Origin: Neobacillus sp. SuZ13
GTDB taxonomy: Bacteria; Bacillota; Bacilli; Bacillales; Cytobacillaceae
Direction of reading: 5' to 3'
NCBI RefSeq assembly: GCF_030123365.1
Contig: NZ_CP126107.1
Coordinates: forward strand, 977,501-1,041,500
Length of the DNA stretch: 64,000 nucleotides
Part shown: positions 1 through 7,231 of the stretch, piece after piece
How positions within the stretch are numbered: position 1 is the stretch's first letter
Layout of the letters: every line of letters starts with the position of its first letter
Translations under genes and position numbers: made by a program
Notes under the pieces: model-generated
Databases searched by the model: none
The model's input: only the letters and a program-made list of their open reading frames with translations
What the model was told of the DNA's origin: nothing

Positions 1-598
1 AGATGGCACCATTTTTCACAATAAAGATATTATCAGCGGAGCCTTCGGTAACATAACCTTGGTCATTCAGCATTAATGCTTCCTCTACCCCAGCTTGATT
101 AGCCTCTAATTTGACAAGAATATTATTTAAGTAGTTCAACGATTTAACCTGTGGGCTTAGAACATCTGGGCGATTTCTTCGACTCGCAACAGATGCAATT
201 TTAATCCCGCGTTCGTAGAACTCTTTAGGATACATTCTTAATTCTTCAGCAATGATAATGACACTTGGCCTGGAGCAGGATGAAGGGTCTAAGCCGAGAT
301 TCCCTTTACCACGAGAAACAACGACACGAATATAGGCGCTCTCTAGCTGATTTTTTCTGATTGTATCGACGATTAATTGCGTCATTTCCTCCTGAGTGTA
401 AGGAATATTCAGCATAATGGATTGTGCTGATTCAAATAGTCTCTTTAGGTGTGCATCGAGTCGGAAGACGTTACCGCTATAAACACGTATGCCTTCAAAT
501 ACTCCATCACCATATAAAAAACCATGATCGAAAACTGAAACTACAGCATCTTCTTTCTTGACGAATTCACCGTCAAGGAAAATCCATTGACTCCCCAA
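1..598 (-). CDS. ilvE: Branched-chain amino acid aminotransferase (C-terminus beyond window)
   Basis: Class IV PLP aminotransferase that interconverts Val/Leu/Ile and their 2-oxo acids in the cytoplasm. About 199 codons are visible. The N-terminus reads MGSQWIFLDGEFVKKEDA, followed by the fold-type IV signature VFDHGFLYGDGVFEGIR. The PLP-binding lysine lies in VKSLNYLNN, and EGSADNIF follows near the window edge. I chose the TTG start at 598 because AGAGGAG sits 8 nt before it; a GTG at 607 is too close to that site. The upstream region holds a consensus SigA promoter and a perfect cre site, as expected for an ilv gene activated by CcpA. The rest of an ilv operon probably lies outside the window, but I cannot see it. 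Confidence 0.9.
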   Translation of the reverse strand, partial: MGSQWIFLDGEFVKKEDAVVSVFDHGFLYGDGVFEGIRVYSGNVFRLDAHLKRLFESAQSIMLNIPYTQEEMTQLIVDTIRKNQLESAYIRVVVSRGKGNLGLDPSSCSRPSVIIIAEELRMYPKEFYERGIKIASVASRRNRPDVLSPQVKSLNYLNNILVKLEANQAGVEEALMLNDQGYVTEGSADNIFIVKNGAI

Positions 599-727
599 CT
601 TGACCACTCCTCTTTTATGATAGACCGCTTTAAATGACTAAAAAAATTTTTAAAAAGAAATTACCATACCCTTCTCCAAATGATGGGGAGCGATGGCACT
701 TAATGAATTGAATGATTATTTTCGATA

Positions 728-756
728 ATCATACAACCAATCGAAAACATGGTCAA
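728..756 (-). promoter_or_regulatory. SigA promoter of ilvE
   Basis: On the minus strand TTGACC (751-756) and TATGAT (728-733) are separated by exactly 17 bp. The expected start site near 721 leaves a leader of about 120 nt before the TTG start. I found no T-box specifier or AGGGTGGTACCGCG motif in that leader. Confidence 0.75.
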
Positions 757-792
757 CACAAAAATCTGACAATTCAAATAAATCAAAAATAT

Positions 793-807
793 TGTTAGCG
801 TTTACAT
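793..807 (-). promoter_or_regulatory. cre site (CcpA box) upstream of ilvE
   Basis: The minus strand reads ATGTAAACGCTAACA, which fits the degenerate cre consensus WTGNAANCGNWNNCW at every position. It lies about 37 bp upstream of the -35 box, centred near -80. That is where CcpA acts as an activator, as known for the B. subtilis ilv-leu operon. Activation here is inferred from position only. Confidence 0.7.
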
Positions 808-977
808 TATTGTTGTGATAAGGAAAACAGCGAAAAAAAGTTTTTTAAAATTTTTTTATTTTTAGGTTATTTTGTCTGTGCTAGGGATTGTAACGGGGCA
901 GATAATCAGGGGTAAGTAAGTTAGAGGTGTTGCAAAGTCGAAATGATTTCGCGCATTAAAATTTTAAATAGTTACAA

Positions 978-1005
978 AAAAACACTAGTTTGAAATAGTG
1001 TTTTT
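978..1005 (-). terminator. Rho-independent terminator after the exonuclease gene
   Basis: AAAAACACTA and TAGTGTTTTT form a 10-bp stem with an 8-nt loop just beyond the stop codon at 1010, followed on the minus strand by TTTTTGT. The stretch 808-977, between this and the ilvE control region, is AT-rich and shows no gene that I can support. Confidence 0.75.
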
Positions 1006-1009
1006 GATC

Positions 1010-1741
1010 TTAAAGCTTTGCAAGATGTTCATACACTTCCTGTAAATTACTATACCCCTTTATTTGGGCTTGTTGTAAATAGCTCCCCCAAATTTGCGCG
1101 GTCATCATGGCATCGCCAAGTGCGTGGTGACGATCTTTTATGTCAATCCCACATTGATTACATACATCTTCAAGAGGTAATGATTTCATGGAGGTGTCGG
1201 AAAGTCGTATTAAGAAGGATGTATCGATGATTCGATGTTCAAATCGTGTCTTTAGGATGTCCCATGTCATTTTCTGCATAAAGGACTTTTCATGGTTGGA
1301 GTGGTGCGCGACAAGAATATGACTTTGTGAATAGTTTAAAAATTGGAGTAAGACATCTCTGGCACTGGGAGCATCACGTAATTGCCTCTCCTGAATGTTC
1401 GTTAATGTTACAATTTCATCAGATAAAGGAAGGTCTGATTTTATGAGCGAATAAAAAGTATCATGATTCCTTATATGAGGACCGACCATTTTCACTGCTC
1501 CAATTGAAAGGACATAATCCCCCTTTTCTGGATAGAACCCCGTCGTTTCTAAATCAAATACGACTACTTCTAATTCACTAAGCGGGGTGTCTAAATTGTT
1601 TTTTCCTTTCATTTCTTTTTGCAGCTGTCGGATGAAGGAAAGATGTTGAGGATTAACTTGTCCCTGAATCCCTGCATAAATATTGGAACTAACCCTGCCG
1701 GAAATTTGCCTTAAGTACTGAGCTAAATCATTTATTTTCAT
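1010..1741 (-). CDS. DnaQ-like DEDDh 3'-5' exonuclease domain protein
   Basis: 243-residue protein with a DEDDh exonuclease domain of the DNA polymerase III epsilon superfamily. Exo I is FDLETTG with D63 and E65. The terminal motif HHALGD supplies H205 and D210, and a VAHHSNHEKSFM segment lies between. The first 55 residues are outside the nuclease domain. The gene begins one base after the stop of the DUF294 gene, so the two form a tight operon. This pair, a GlnD-like nucleotidyltransferase plus a DnaQ-fold exonuclease, recurs in Firmicutes. The substrate is unknown, and I infer a role in nucleic-acid or nucleotide turnover rather than replication proofreading. Confidence 0.85.
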   Translation of the reverse strand: MKINDLAQYLRQISGRVSSNIYAGIQGQVNPQHLSFIRQLQKEMKGKNNLDTPLSELEVVVFDLETTGFYPEKGDYVLSIGAVKMVGPHIRNHDTFYSLIKSDLPLSDEIVTLTNIQERQLRDAPSARDVLLQFLNYSQSHILVAHHSNHEKSFMQKMTWDILKTRFEHRIIDTSFLIRLSDTSMKSLPLEDVCNQCGIDIKDRHHALGDAMMTAQIWGSYLQQAQIKGYSNLQEVYEHLAKL

Positions 1742-1742
1742 T

Positions 1743-2699
1743 TTATCCCTCCTTTTCGATAAGTTTTCCTGCGAATTGGTAAAGTGCCACGCCGTTTCTA
1801 ATGATCTCTTTCATCTCATTCTTTTGCTCTTTTGTTAGTTTTTCAACAGGTAGATAGTGCCCCGATTCATAATCTAGTTGGCTGGCAAATTGAAGACGAT
1901 AGGTTAACAGTTTTAAAAACATGGTTTTATAAAGGTGCTTGTCATGAATTTGTAGTTGGTCAAGCCTTGAGAGGGTGGAGGTTTCCAGGACATGATTTCT
2001 TATTGCCAAAAGTCGGACAGCATTGATGTAAGGAAATAGAGCTGTCTCCTTTATATTCAAAGATCCTGCATGTTCCCCGTGCGTCTCCACTAAAAGCTGA
2101 CCTAATACCCCAATTCCTTTTTTAAAATGATGAGTATTTTTATAAATTCTTGCAAGAATTTGTTCCTTTTGAACCGTTTGATAAGCAAATGTTTTCAGTT
2201 GATTCATGAATTGATGCTGGCCATAAAAAGAGCGGCCATCGATAAAAATTAATAGGTAGCGCAACGATTCCCATGAAGATTCGGAAGTCCAGTTCAAAAT
2301 TTGTTTCTCCCATTCGGTTTGTGATTTGCACCAGAATGGATTGCCTGACATTACGCCGCCATCGCAATAAGGATACCCAACTTGATAAAGACCTTTTGAA
2401 ACTTCCTTTCCTAATGACAAAAAATAAGCCTTTGCTTCTGGAGACGAATCAAGGTAAATGATACCGTGGTCTTGGTCACTCCAGACCGATTGTTCAAAGC
2501 GGCCGGCACTTCCCATGACAAATAAAGAGAAGGGAGAGGGAAGAGGTCCATACCGTATTTGAATTTCCTTCATTGAGATTTCCATAACCTTTTTGATTAT
2601 GATGTCGTGGAGTTGGTTCAATTGAAAGTGATCTTTGGACGCTTCTTTCATGTGGGTATTTCTGTATTCAGCAATCGCAGAATAGGTATCTTGCTTCAT
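1743..2699 (-). CDS. DUF294-type GlnD-like nucleotidyltransferase protein
   Basis: 318 residues. The nucleotidyltransferase signature GSAGRFEQSVWSDQDHG puts G63-S64, R67, E69, D75 and D77 in the metal-binding pattern GS-x(n)-DxD of GlnD-like and DUF294 proteins. The C-terminal half is helical, like the DUF294-associated domain. No CBS domains precede it, unlike many bacterial DUF294 proteins. The ATG at 2699 follows GTGGAGGTGAAC. It lies downstream of amtB, in the place where Bacillus usually has the PII gene (nrgB/glnK). GlnD enzymes uridylylate PII, so the position is suggestive, but a weak hairpin separates it from amtB and the target is unknown. Confidence 0.8.
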   Translation of the reverse strand: MKQDTYSAIAEYRNTHMKEASKDHFQLNQLHDIIIKKVMEISMKEIQIRYGPLPSPFSLFVMGSAGRFEQSVWSDQDHGIIYLDSSPEAKAYFLSLGKEVSKGLYQVGYPYCDGGVMSGNPFWCKSQTEWEKQILNWTSESSWESLRYLLIFIDGRSFYGQHQFMNQLKTFAYQTVQKEQILARIYKNTHHFKKGIGVLGQLLVETHGEHAGSLNIKETALFPYINAVRLLAIRNHVLETSTLSRLDQLQIHDKHLYKTMFLKLLTYRLQFASQLDYESGHYLPVEKLTKEQKNEMKEIIRNGVALYQFAGKLIEKEG

Positions 2700-2730
2700 T
2701 TTTGTTCACCTCCACTTAAAAAATCTAGAA

Positions 2731-2758
2731 AGGTGCAAGCCAGAAAGGACTTGCACTT
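2731..2758 (-). terminator. Weak terminator between amtB and the DUF294 gene
   Basis: GTGCAAG and CTTGCAC pair across a 10-nt loop, with flanking A/T extending the stem. On the minus strand a T-run comes only after CTTTCTAGA. Partial readthrough from amtB into the DUF294/exonuclease pair is plausible. Confidence 0.5.
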
Positions 2759-2769
2759 TTCATAAATAT

Positions 2770-4029
2770 TTAAAAAGCTTTTGTTTGTTCTGCCTTTACT
2801 AGTTCTGGATAACCATAGCTTCCATGCTCACTCATATCTAATCCAATAATCTCTTCTTCCTCTGTAACACGCAAGCCGTTCATAAACTTTTTCATAAGGG
2901 CAAGGAGGATGAAAGAGACAATAAAGGCAAATGCAGCACATGTGAAAACTCCAAGTGCTTGAACACCGAGTTGGTGAAGGCCGCCCCCGTAAAACAATCC
3001 TGGCTTACCGACTGTGGCTAATTCTTTAGTGGCGAAGAATCCAGTCGATAATGTTCCCCAGACACCAGCTGTACCATGTACTGATAAGGCTGCGATGGGA
3101 TCATCAATGCCTCGGTTTTCAAAGAAGCGAATGCTGTAAAAAACAAGAATGCCTGCGATAAAGCCAATTAAGACCGCGGCCCATGTATCTACAAATGCAC
3201 AAGAAGCAGTAATGGCAACTAAACCTGCTAAGGCTCCGTTTAACATCATTGGAACATCAGCTTTGCCAAGAACCATCCAAGAGACAATCATCGCAGCTAC
3301 TGTCCCGGCTGCTGCGGCTAAGTTAGTATTAACAGCAACAAATCCAAAGAAAGCTTTATCAACAGTTAATGTACTACCTGCATTAAAACCAAACCAGCCA
3401 ACCCATAATAGCAAAACGCTTAAAGCAGTAAATACTTGGTTATGACCGGCAAGATTATTGGCCGAGCCATCTTTGTTGAATTTCCCGATACGTGGTTTTA
3501 ATAGAATCGTAGCAGCAAGAGCTGCCATGGCACCAGTTAAGTGAACAACAGTAGAACCAGCGAAATCTTGTTTCCCGTGCTCGGCTAACCAGCCGCCGCC
3601 CCAAATCCAGTGAGCGATTGGTGGATAGACAATGACTGAGAAAAGTAAAGCAAATACAAGGTAGGCACCTAATTTAGCTCGTTCTGCAAAGCCGCCGAAC
3701 GCAATCGTTAATGAAATACCGGCAAACGCTAATTGGAATAAAAAGAAAACAGCACCAGACAGCGGCAATCCATCGATATCATAGCCTGAATAAAAGAAAT
3801 CAGAGAATCCGATCAGCGGATTTCCTTTTCCAAAAATTAATCCATATCCAACTGCCCAAAATACGATGGAACCTATTCCGAAGGTTAGGATCGTTTTGCC
3901 TGCAATATGACCTGCATTTTTCATTCGGGTTGAACCTGTTTCTAAAAGGATAAAACCTCCAATCATTAAGATGACAAGTACTGCTCCCACCATTACCCAT
4001 AGGCTATTCATTAAGAATGTAGTATCCAT
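2770..4029 (-). CDS. amtB: Ammonium transporter AmtB/NrgA
   Basis: 419-residue Amt/Rh-family channel with about 11 transmembrane helices and no cleavable signal visible. It brings ammonium into the cell under nitrogen limitation. Diagnostic stretches are GFILLETGSTRMKNAG in TM1-2, VHLTGAMAA, AGHNQVFTALS and the conserved DDPIAALSVHGTAGVWG near TM10. The C-terminal tail ending LDMSEHGSYGYPELVKAEQ is the part that normally contacts PII. The ATG at 4029 follows an AAAGGGGGAG site. Three TnrA/GlnR-like boxes lie just upstream, and tnrA itself is the next gene upstream. No PII gene follows it here, which is unusual for a Bacillus nrgA locus. Confidence 0.95.
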   Translation of the reverse strand: MDTTFLMNSLWVMVGAVLVILMIGGFILLETGSTRMKNAGHIAGKTILTFGIGSIVFWAVGYGLIFGKGNPLIGFSDFFYSGYDIDGLPLSGAVFFLFQLAFAGISLTIAFGGFAERAKLGAYLVFALLFSVIVYPPIAHWIWGGGWLAEHGKQDFAGSTVVHLTGAMAALAATILLKPRIGKFNKDGSANNLAGHNQVFTALSVLLLWVGWFGFNAGSTLTVDKAFFGFVAVNTNLAAAAGTVAAMIVSWMVLGKADVPMMLNGALAGLVAITASCAFVDTWAAVLIGFIAGILVFYSIRFFENRGIDDPIAALSVHGTAGVWGTLSTGFFATKELATVGKPGLFYGGGLHQLGVQALGVFTCAAFAFIVSFILLALMKKFMNGLRVTEEEEIIGLDMSEHGSYGYPELVKAEQTKAF

Positions 4030-4051
4030 TTTTTCTCCCCCTTTGAAATGA

Positions 4052-4134
4052 TGTTAATATTCTTAACATTTGGTATGTTAGTATTCTTACATGATTTTAG
4101 ATTGGTTTCTATAAGTTTGGGAGATTATCTAACA
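4052..4134 (-). promoter_or_regulatory. Three TnrA/GlnR-type boxes in the amtB control region
   Basis: 4118-4134 reads TGTTAGATAATCTCCCA on the minus strand, one mismatch from the TnrA consensus TGTNANAWWWTMTNACA. 4052-4068 is TGTTAATATTCTTAACA, matching the TGTNAN7TNACA frame. 4076-4091 is a 16-nt variant with the spacer one base short. The distal box lies where TnrA activates (about -49 from a start near 4077), while the other two would overlap or follow the start site, where a repressor such as GlnR could act. Confidence 0.6.
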
Positions 4135-4199
4135 TGGATTTTGCAAAATGGGTATTTATCTTAACTTATAGACTGAATGATGTGCAGTGGAGGATGAAA

Positions 4200-4230
4200 A
4201 ATCCCATTCCTTTATTGAAGGAATGGGATT
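4200..4230 (-). terminator. Rho-independent terminator of tnrA
   Basis: AATCCCATTCCTT pairs perfectly with AAGGAATGGGATT across a 5-nt loop, 15 nt beyond the tnrA stop. A TTTTCATCC tail follows on the minus strand. Confidence 0.75.
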
Positions 4231-4245
4231 ATACTGGGCAGCTCC

Positions 4246-4572
4246 TTATTTTTTTCGTAAACCAAATTGAGCATTTAATTGCCCTTGGATCATCTGCCTG
4301 CGAATCTGTTCTTCGTTGTGTTTCTTTTGTTCACGCAGCATTTCCTTCCTGATATCATGTGTTTGAATGCCATCTTCAATTTTATTAGCAATCTCCATCA
4401 GCAATTCCACGTCTGAAAAGGAAAACTTACGGCTTCCCCCCGCAGACCTTTCCGGAAAAATTAATTTTCGTTCCTCATAGTAACGGATTTGCCGTTCGGA
4501 TAGACCTGTGAGATCCCTGACGATGCCTATTGTGATTACCTTTTTATCTTTATAAGAGATTTCTTTTCCCAT
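4246..4572 (-). CDS. tnrA: Nitrogen regulator TnrA (MerR family)
   Basis: 108-residue MerR-type regulator that activates and represses nitrogen genes during nitrogen limitation. The winged helix carries [20 protein letters not shown] followed by [17 protein letters not shown], nearly as in B. subtilis TnrA (110 aa). The C-terminus GQLNAQF matches the tail that feedback-inhibited glutamine synthetase binds in TnrA, which separates it from GlnR. Genes nearby fit: amtB is directly downstream with TnrA boxes, and the tnrA leader has a box of its own. The ATG at 4572 is preceded by GGTGAGCGA, a modest ribosome site. Confidence 0.93.
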   Translation of the reverse strand: MGKEISYKDKKVITIGIVRDLTGLSERQIRYYEERKLIFPERSAGGSRKFSFSDVELLMEIANKIEDGIQTHDIRKEMLREQKKHNEEQIRRQMIQGQLNAQFGLRKK

Positions 4573-4637
4573 TTTTGTCGCTCACCACACCCTATTGTTT
4601 ACAGATAGTTAGTATTCTTTTTCATAATATTATAATA

Positions 4638-4654
4638 TGTTAGATTACCTTACA
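4638..4654 (-). promoter_or_regulatory. tnrA: TnrA/GlnR box in the tnrA leader
   Basis: TGTTAGATTACCTTACA on the plus strand fits TGTNAN7TNACA exactly and has one mismatch to the longer consensus. It lies just downstream of the TTGACA/GATAAT promoter, which favours repression or autoregulation over classical -49 activation. A weaker downstream promoter activated from this box is also possible. Confidence 0.6.
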
Positions 4655-4663
4655 TGGGACTAG

Positions 4664-4692
4664 ATTATCATACTATTTTGCTTGTTTGTCAA
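4664..4692 (-). promoter_or_regulatory. tnrA: SigA promoter for tnrA
   Basis: Minus strand TTGACA (4687-4692), 17 bp, GATAAT (4664-4669). It starts 10 bp after the stop codon of the upstream small gene, so tnrA can be transcribed independently. Confidence 0.6.
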
Positions 4693-4701
4693 AATAAGTA
4701 T

Positions 4702-4881
4702 TTATGGAGTCATTTTTTTTGAGTCGGCTGAGGAGAATGTTTTATCGTATAATCTTTCCAGTTCTGAGAAGGTAAGGGAGTGTAGTTCTTGATGTGTAAA
4801 ATCAGTCGTACCTGATTCTAACAACTTTCTTAGATAAAACCGTCTAAGGCGTTCGAGTCCTTTCCTTAAGCGTGTTGTCAA
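4702..4881 (-). CDS. Small FbpA-like (Fur-regulated basic protein A family) protein
   Basis: 59-residue basic protein not starting with ATG. The TTG at 4881 follows AGGGGG with an 8-nt gap, which decides the start. Residues 13-49 read RRFYLRKLLESG, then a variable link, then QELHSLTFSELERLY. This is the pattern of the Fur-regulated basic protein A family (R..YLI.KL...G....QLY.LTLSELE..Y). In B. subtilis FbpA helps the FsrA small RNA in iron sparing. I do not see a clear Fur box, so iron control is not shown. The assignment rests on recalled family pattern only. Confidence 0.6.
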   Translation of the reverse strand: MTTRLRKGLERLRRFYLRKLLESGTTDFTHQELHSLTFSELERLYDKTFSSADSKKMTP

Positions 4882-4908
4882 CTTTTCTTCCCCCTTTTCA
4901 AATGGAAA

Positions 4909-5046
4909 TTAATAATTTTGTAGTCTCCTTAAAAGTTCGTTCGCTTGGGAGCCCATTGTTTTCATGAGTTCTTCATACAACTCATCCCTTAATTTATCTA
5001 ATTGAAGGATTCTTTCAGCGAGTTTAATATCATTTCTTCGATACAT
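4909..5046 (-). CDS. Uncharacterised 45-residue helical protein
   Basis: ATG at 5046 follows GAAAGGAAG at a good distance and the frame runs 45 codons. The protein begins MYRRNDIKLAERILQLDK and ends ANELLRRLQNY; it is charged and probably one helical hairpin. It lies 27 bp upstream of the FbpA-like gene on the same strand, so both are probably one transcript. I do not recognise the family. It lacks the SQELD motif of Spo0E-like phosphatases. Confidence 0.55.
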   Translation of the reverse strand: MYRRNDIKLAERILQLDKLRDELYEELMKTMGSQANELLRRLQNY

Positions 5047-5154
5047 TTGAAATCTTCCTTTCTCTTGTGGTTTATATAAAAAAGTTAACTGAATTTTCGC
5101 TCCTTGTCAGTGGATTTGTAAGATATCCTAACAGAATTTTAATATCATCCTTCG

Positions 5155-5178
5155 AATTGGTAAAAAACCTTACCAATT
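5155..5178. terminator. Hairpin with T-run, orientation uncertain
   Basis: AATTGGTAA and TTACCAATT form a 9-bp stem with a 6-nt loop. The T-run is on the plus-strand side (TTTTAATTC), yet the adjacent genes are on the minus strand, so it may instead be part of the control region of the 45-residue gene. Confidence 0.4.
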
Positions 5179-5196
5179 TTTAATTCATTATGTAAA

Positions 5197-5220
5197 AGAA
5201 CCGGACATCTGTCCGGTTCT
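5197..5220 (-). terminator. Rho-independent terminator of the coat-like gene
   Basis: AGAACCGGACA and TGTCCGGTTCT form a long GC-rich stem, followed on the minus strand by TTTTACAT. It lies 14 bp after the stop at 5234. Confidence 0.75.
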
Positions 5221-5233
5221 TCGAAAGTTTTTC

Positions 5234-5605
5234 TTAATATTCTCCATCAAATGGAGTGAATGGGAAGTTGAATCTTCTTTCAACAGCACGAAGACGTTGA
5301 TTTACTCTTTGAAGTCTGCGGTCGAGCTGTGCTACTTGACGTTGTAGTTGATTGATCTCTCTTTCCTGCCGCTCATTTTGCCGCTCCAATTGATTCAGTC
5401 TCCGCTCAACTTGTTGTGGCTGTCTTGCCGGGTCATATTGTTCTGGTAGATAGGGATTAAATGGTTCTGGTTGTTCATAGTAATTTACTTGTTCTGGTTG
5501 ACCATAGTAATTCATTGATTCGGGTTGAACATATGCATTATATTCCATCGGCATTTGAGGCGTTTGAGGAATTTGAGGCATTTGATAAAGACCATACGGA
5601 TTCAT
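5234..5605 (-). CDS. Probable spore coat-type protein, Pro/Gln/Tyr-rich with coiled coil
   Basis: 123 residues in two halves. Residues 1-62 are low-complexity, with repeated MPQ/PQTPQ and (N/Q)YYGQPEQ-like units rich in Met, Pro, Tyr and Gln. Residues 65-108 form a charged coiled coil of RQxERQERE and QLxRRLQ heptads, ending FNFPFTPFDGEY. There is no signal peptide. AAGGAGA lies 9 nt before the ATG. A match to the mother-cell SigK promoter pattern lies upstream, and the Tyr/Gln-rich composition is common in coat and crust proteins, so I infer a late sporulation surface protein. No named family is recognised. Confidence 0.6.
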   Translation of the reverse strand: MNPYGLYQMPQIPQTPQMPMEYNAYVQPESMNYYGQPEQVNYYEQPEPFNPYLPEQYDPARQPQQVERRLNQLERQNERQEREINQLQRQVAQLDRRLQRVNQRLRAVERRFNFPFTPFDGEY

Positions 5606-5638
5606 TTAGGCATCTCTCCTTATGTTGTAAATACCCTA

Positions 5639-5666
5639 TAGATTATGTGGGTGAATATAAGGAGTA
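5639..5666 (-). promoter_or_regulatory. Candidate SigK promoter
   Basis: Minus strand -10 CATAATCTA fits CATANNNTA exactly. An AC core for the -35 lies 16 bp upstream. Transcription would begin about 25 nt before the ribosome site of the coat-like gene. Confidence 0.5.
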
Positions 5667-5716
5667 ACGGCGAATGCCCATAGACATCCTCTGTCTTTAT
5701 GCCTAGATAGTACTTA

Positions 5717-5905
5717 AAAATGGCTACGTTAAACTTGTCTGTTGATTTCCGTTCCAGGCGCTTCGCTTTCCGCGGGCGTTGCGGGGAGCCTCCTCGGCGC
5801 TTTTAGCTCCTGCGGGGTCTCCCCTGCCCCGTACTCCCGCAGGAGTCTTCGCGCCTTCCACTTCAATCAACAGGATGCCAAAATCAGCATTAACCTTTAA
5901 CGCAC
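5717..5905. repeat. Dispersed GC-rich intergenic repeat, copy 1
   Basis: Markedly more GC-rich than its surroundings. Its reverse complement aligns along its length with 14996-15155: both share GCGAAGACTCCTGCGGGAGT, CCGCGGAAAGCGAAG, GGAACGGAAATCAACAGAC and terminal TTAAAG/GTTTAAC blocks. This copy has about 35-45 extra bases in the centre. It can fold into a long imperfect hairpin. Such elements recur in Bacillaceae genomes between genes, and the copies are in opposite orientation here. Confidence 0.75.
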
Positions 5906-5919
5906 CTATAAAATAAAAA

Positions 5920-5940
5920 CGAGATGAAAAAGTCATCTCG
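5920..5940 (-). terminator. Rho-independent terminator of the YhfP-like gene
   Basis: CGAGATGA and TCATCTCG around a 5-nt loop, then TTTTTATTTT on the minus strand, 12 bp past the stop. Confidence 0.8.
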
Positions 5941-5951
5941 AAAACAAATTT

Positions 5952-6944
5952 TTATATTTTTACGATGATTCTGCCCCGTGCTTCACCTTTGAGTATCGAA
6001 GATAAATAAATGGGTAATTCGTCTAGTGATACTTCCTTATTCATCACTTTTAATAAATGCTCTGGTTTAAAGTCAGCGGCCATGCGCTTCCATAAAGCTA
6101 TTCTTGTTTCCATTGGGCAATACACGGAATCAATACCAAGCAAATTAACCCCTCTAAGAATAAATGGGAATACTGTGGCGGGAACATCGCCGCCACCGGT
6201 AAGTCCGCTGACTGCCACTGAACCATTGTATGTAATTTTACTAAGGATCGAGGCGAGTGTTTTGCCGCCAACGGGATCCACTGCTGCTGCCCAAAGCTGC
6301 TTATCTAAAGCTCTGATTTTCTGACCTGTTACGTCTTCACGGGAAAGGATATCGCTTGCTCCAAGTTCAATAAGGAAGTCATGTTCGGATTGTTTGCCTG
6401 TACTCGCGACCACATGATAGCCTCTGTGGGCAAGAATCGCTACTGCGATACTGCCAACCCCGCCGGTAGCCCCCGTTACAAGGACCTTGCCGTTATTAGG
6501 AGTTAACCCGTTTTCTTCTAAGCGTTGAACGGATAATGCGGCTGTGAATCCCGCTGTACCGTAAACCATTGCTTCCTTTAATGATAGTCCCTCTGGCAAT
6601 GGGACTACCCAATCAGCAGGGATCTGAGCATATTCACTATAGCCGCCATAATGAGAGACACCAATCTCATAACTTGTAGCAATTACTTCATCGCCTTCTT
6701 TAAAGCGAGAATCGTTCGAACGTGCGACAACTCCGGAAAGATCAATACCAGGAATAAATGGGTAGGATCTGACAATTTTTCCATCAGGTGTACTCGCTAA
6801 TCCGTCCTTGTAGTTCACACTCGAATAGCTGACCTTGATAAGGACGTCACCTGGAGGAAGGTCTTTCAACGATATTTCCTTTACGTTTACAGTAAAGTCG
6901 CTTTCAGTCTTGTCTACTACTAATGCTTTAAATGATTCGTTCAT
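5952..6944 (-). CDS. YhfP/YhdH-type NADPH-dependent quinone oxidoreductase / acryloyl-CoA reductase family
   Basis: 330-residue medium-chain dehydrogenase/reductase without zinc ligands. The N-terminal GroES-like domain has SSVNYKDGLA and PFIPGIDLSG. The Rossmann dinucleotide site is VTGATGGVGSIAVAILA (about residues 150-166), followed by STGK, typical of NADPH binding in the YhdH/YhfP group. These enzymes reduce acrylyl-CoA or quinones. I chose ATG at 6944 because GGGGGC lies 8 nt before it; an in-frame TTG at 6959 overlaps that site. It is monocistronic, with its own terminator. Confidence 0.85.
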   Translation of the reverse strand: MNESFKALVVDKTESDFTVNVKEISLKDLPPGDVLIKVSYSSVNYKDGLASTPDGKIVRSYPFIPGIDLSGVVARSNDSRFKEGDEVIATSYEIGVSHYGGYSEYAQIPADWVVPLPEGLSLKEAMVYGTAGFTAALSVQRLEENGLTPNNGKVLVTGATGGVGSIAVAILAHRGYHVVASTGKQSEHDFLIELGASDILSREDVTGQKIRALDKQLWAAAVDPVGGKTLASILSKITYNGSVAVSGLTGGGDVPATVFPFILRGVNLLGIDSVYCPMETRIALWKRMAADFKPEHLLKVMNKEVSLDELPIYLSSILKGEARGRIIVKI

Positions 6945-7131
6945 TATTTTTGCCCCCAATACTTCTCAATTCATTAAATATAATATAAACACCTTCAACT
7001 ATTCAATGACAGGGAGGTGACAGTTGCAATGGTAGATAGCTCTGGACTAGTTAATGTTTATAAAAGTATTATCCTACGATGTTAAATACTTTAGTTAATT
7101 ACAGTATTAATATAGTAAATTATTTAAAATA

Positions 7132-7160
7132 TTGAATATAGAATTAAAACAGGTTATAAT
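7132..7160 (+). promoter_or_regulatory. SigA promoter of the amino-acid ABC transporter
   Basis: TTGAAT (7132-7137), 17 bp, TATAAT (7155-7160), about 70 nt before the start codon. Confidence 0.65.
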
Positions 7161-7231
7161 CATTTATATTCGAAATATTATCAAAATTTTAAAAAAATAC
7201 TTTTTAGAAAAAACATTGGAGGTCTGGAAAA

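Noticed and set aside
598..760. T-box leader for ilvE
   Set aside because: The leader is too short and lacks the AGGGTGGTACCGCG-type antiterminator motif.
5724..5936. 70-codon frame in the intergenic repeat (and a 61-codon frame at 14987)
   Set aside because: Both are translations of the GC-rich dispersed repeat and lack ribosome sites.
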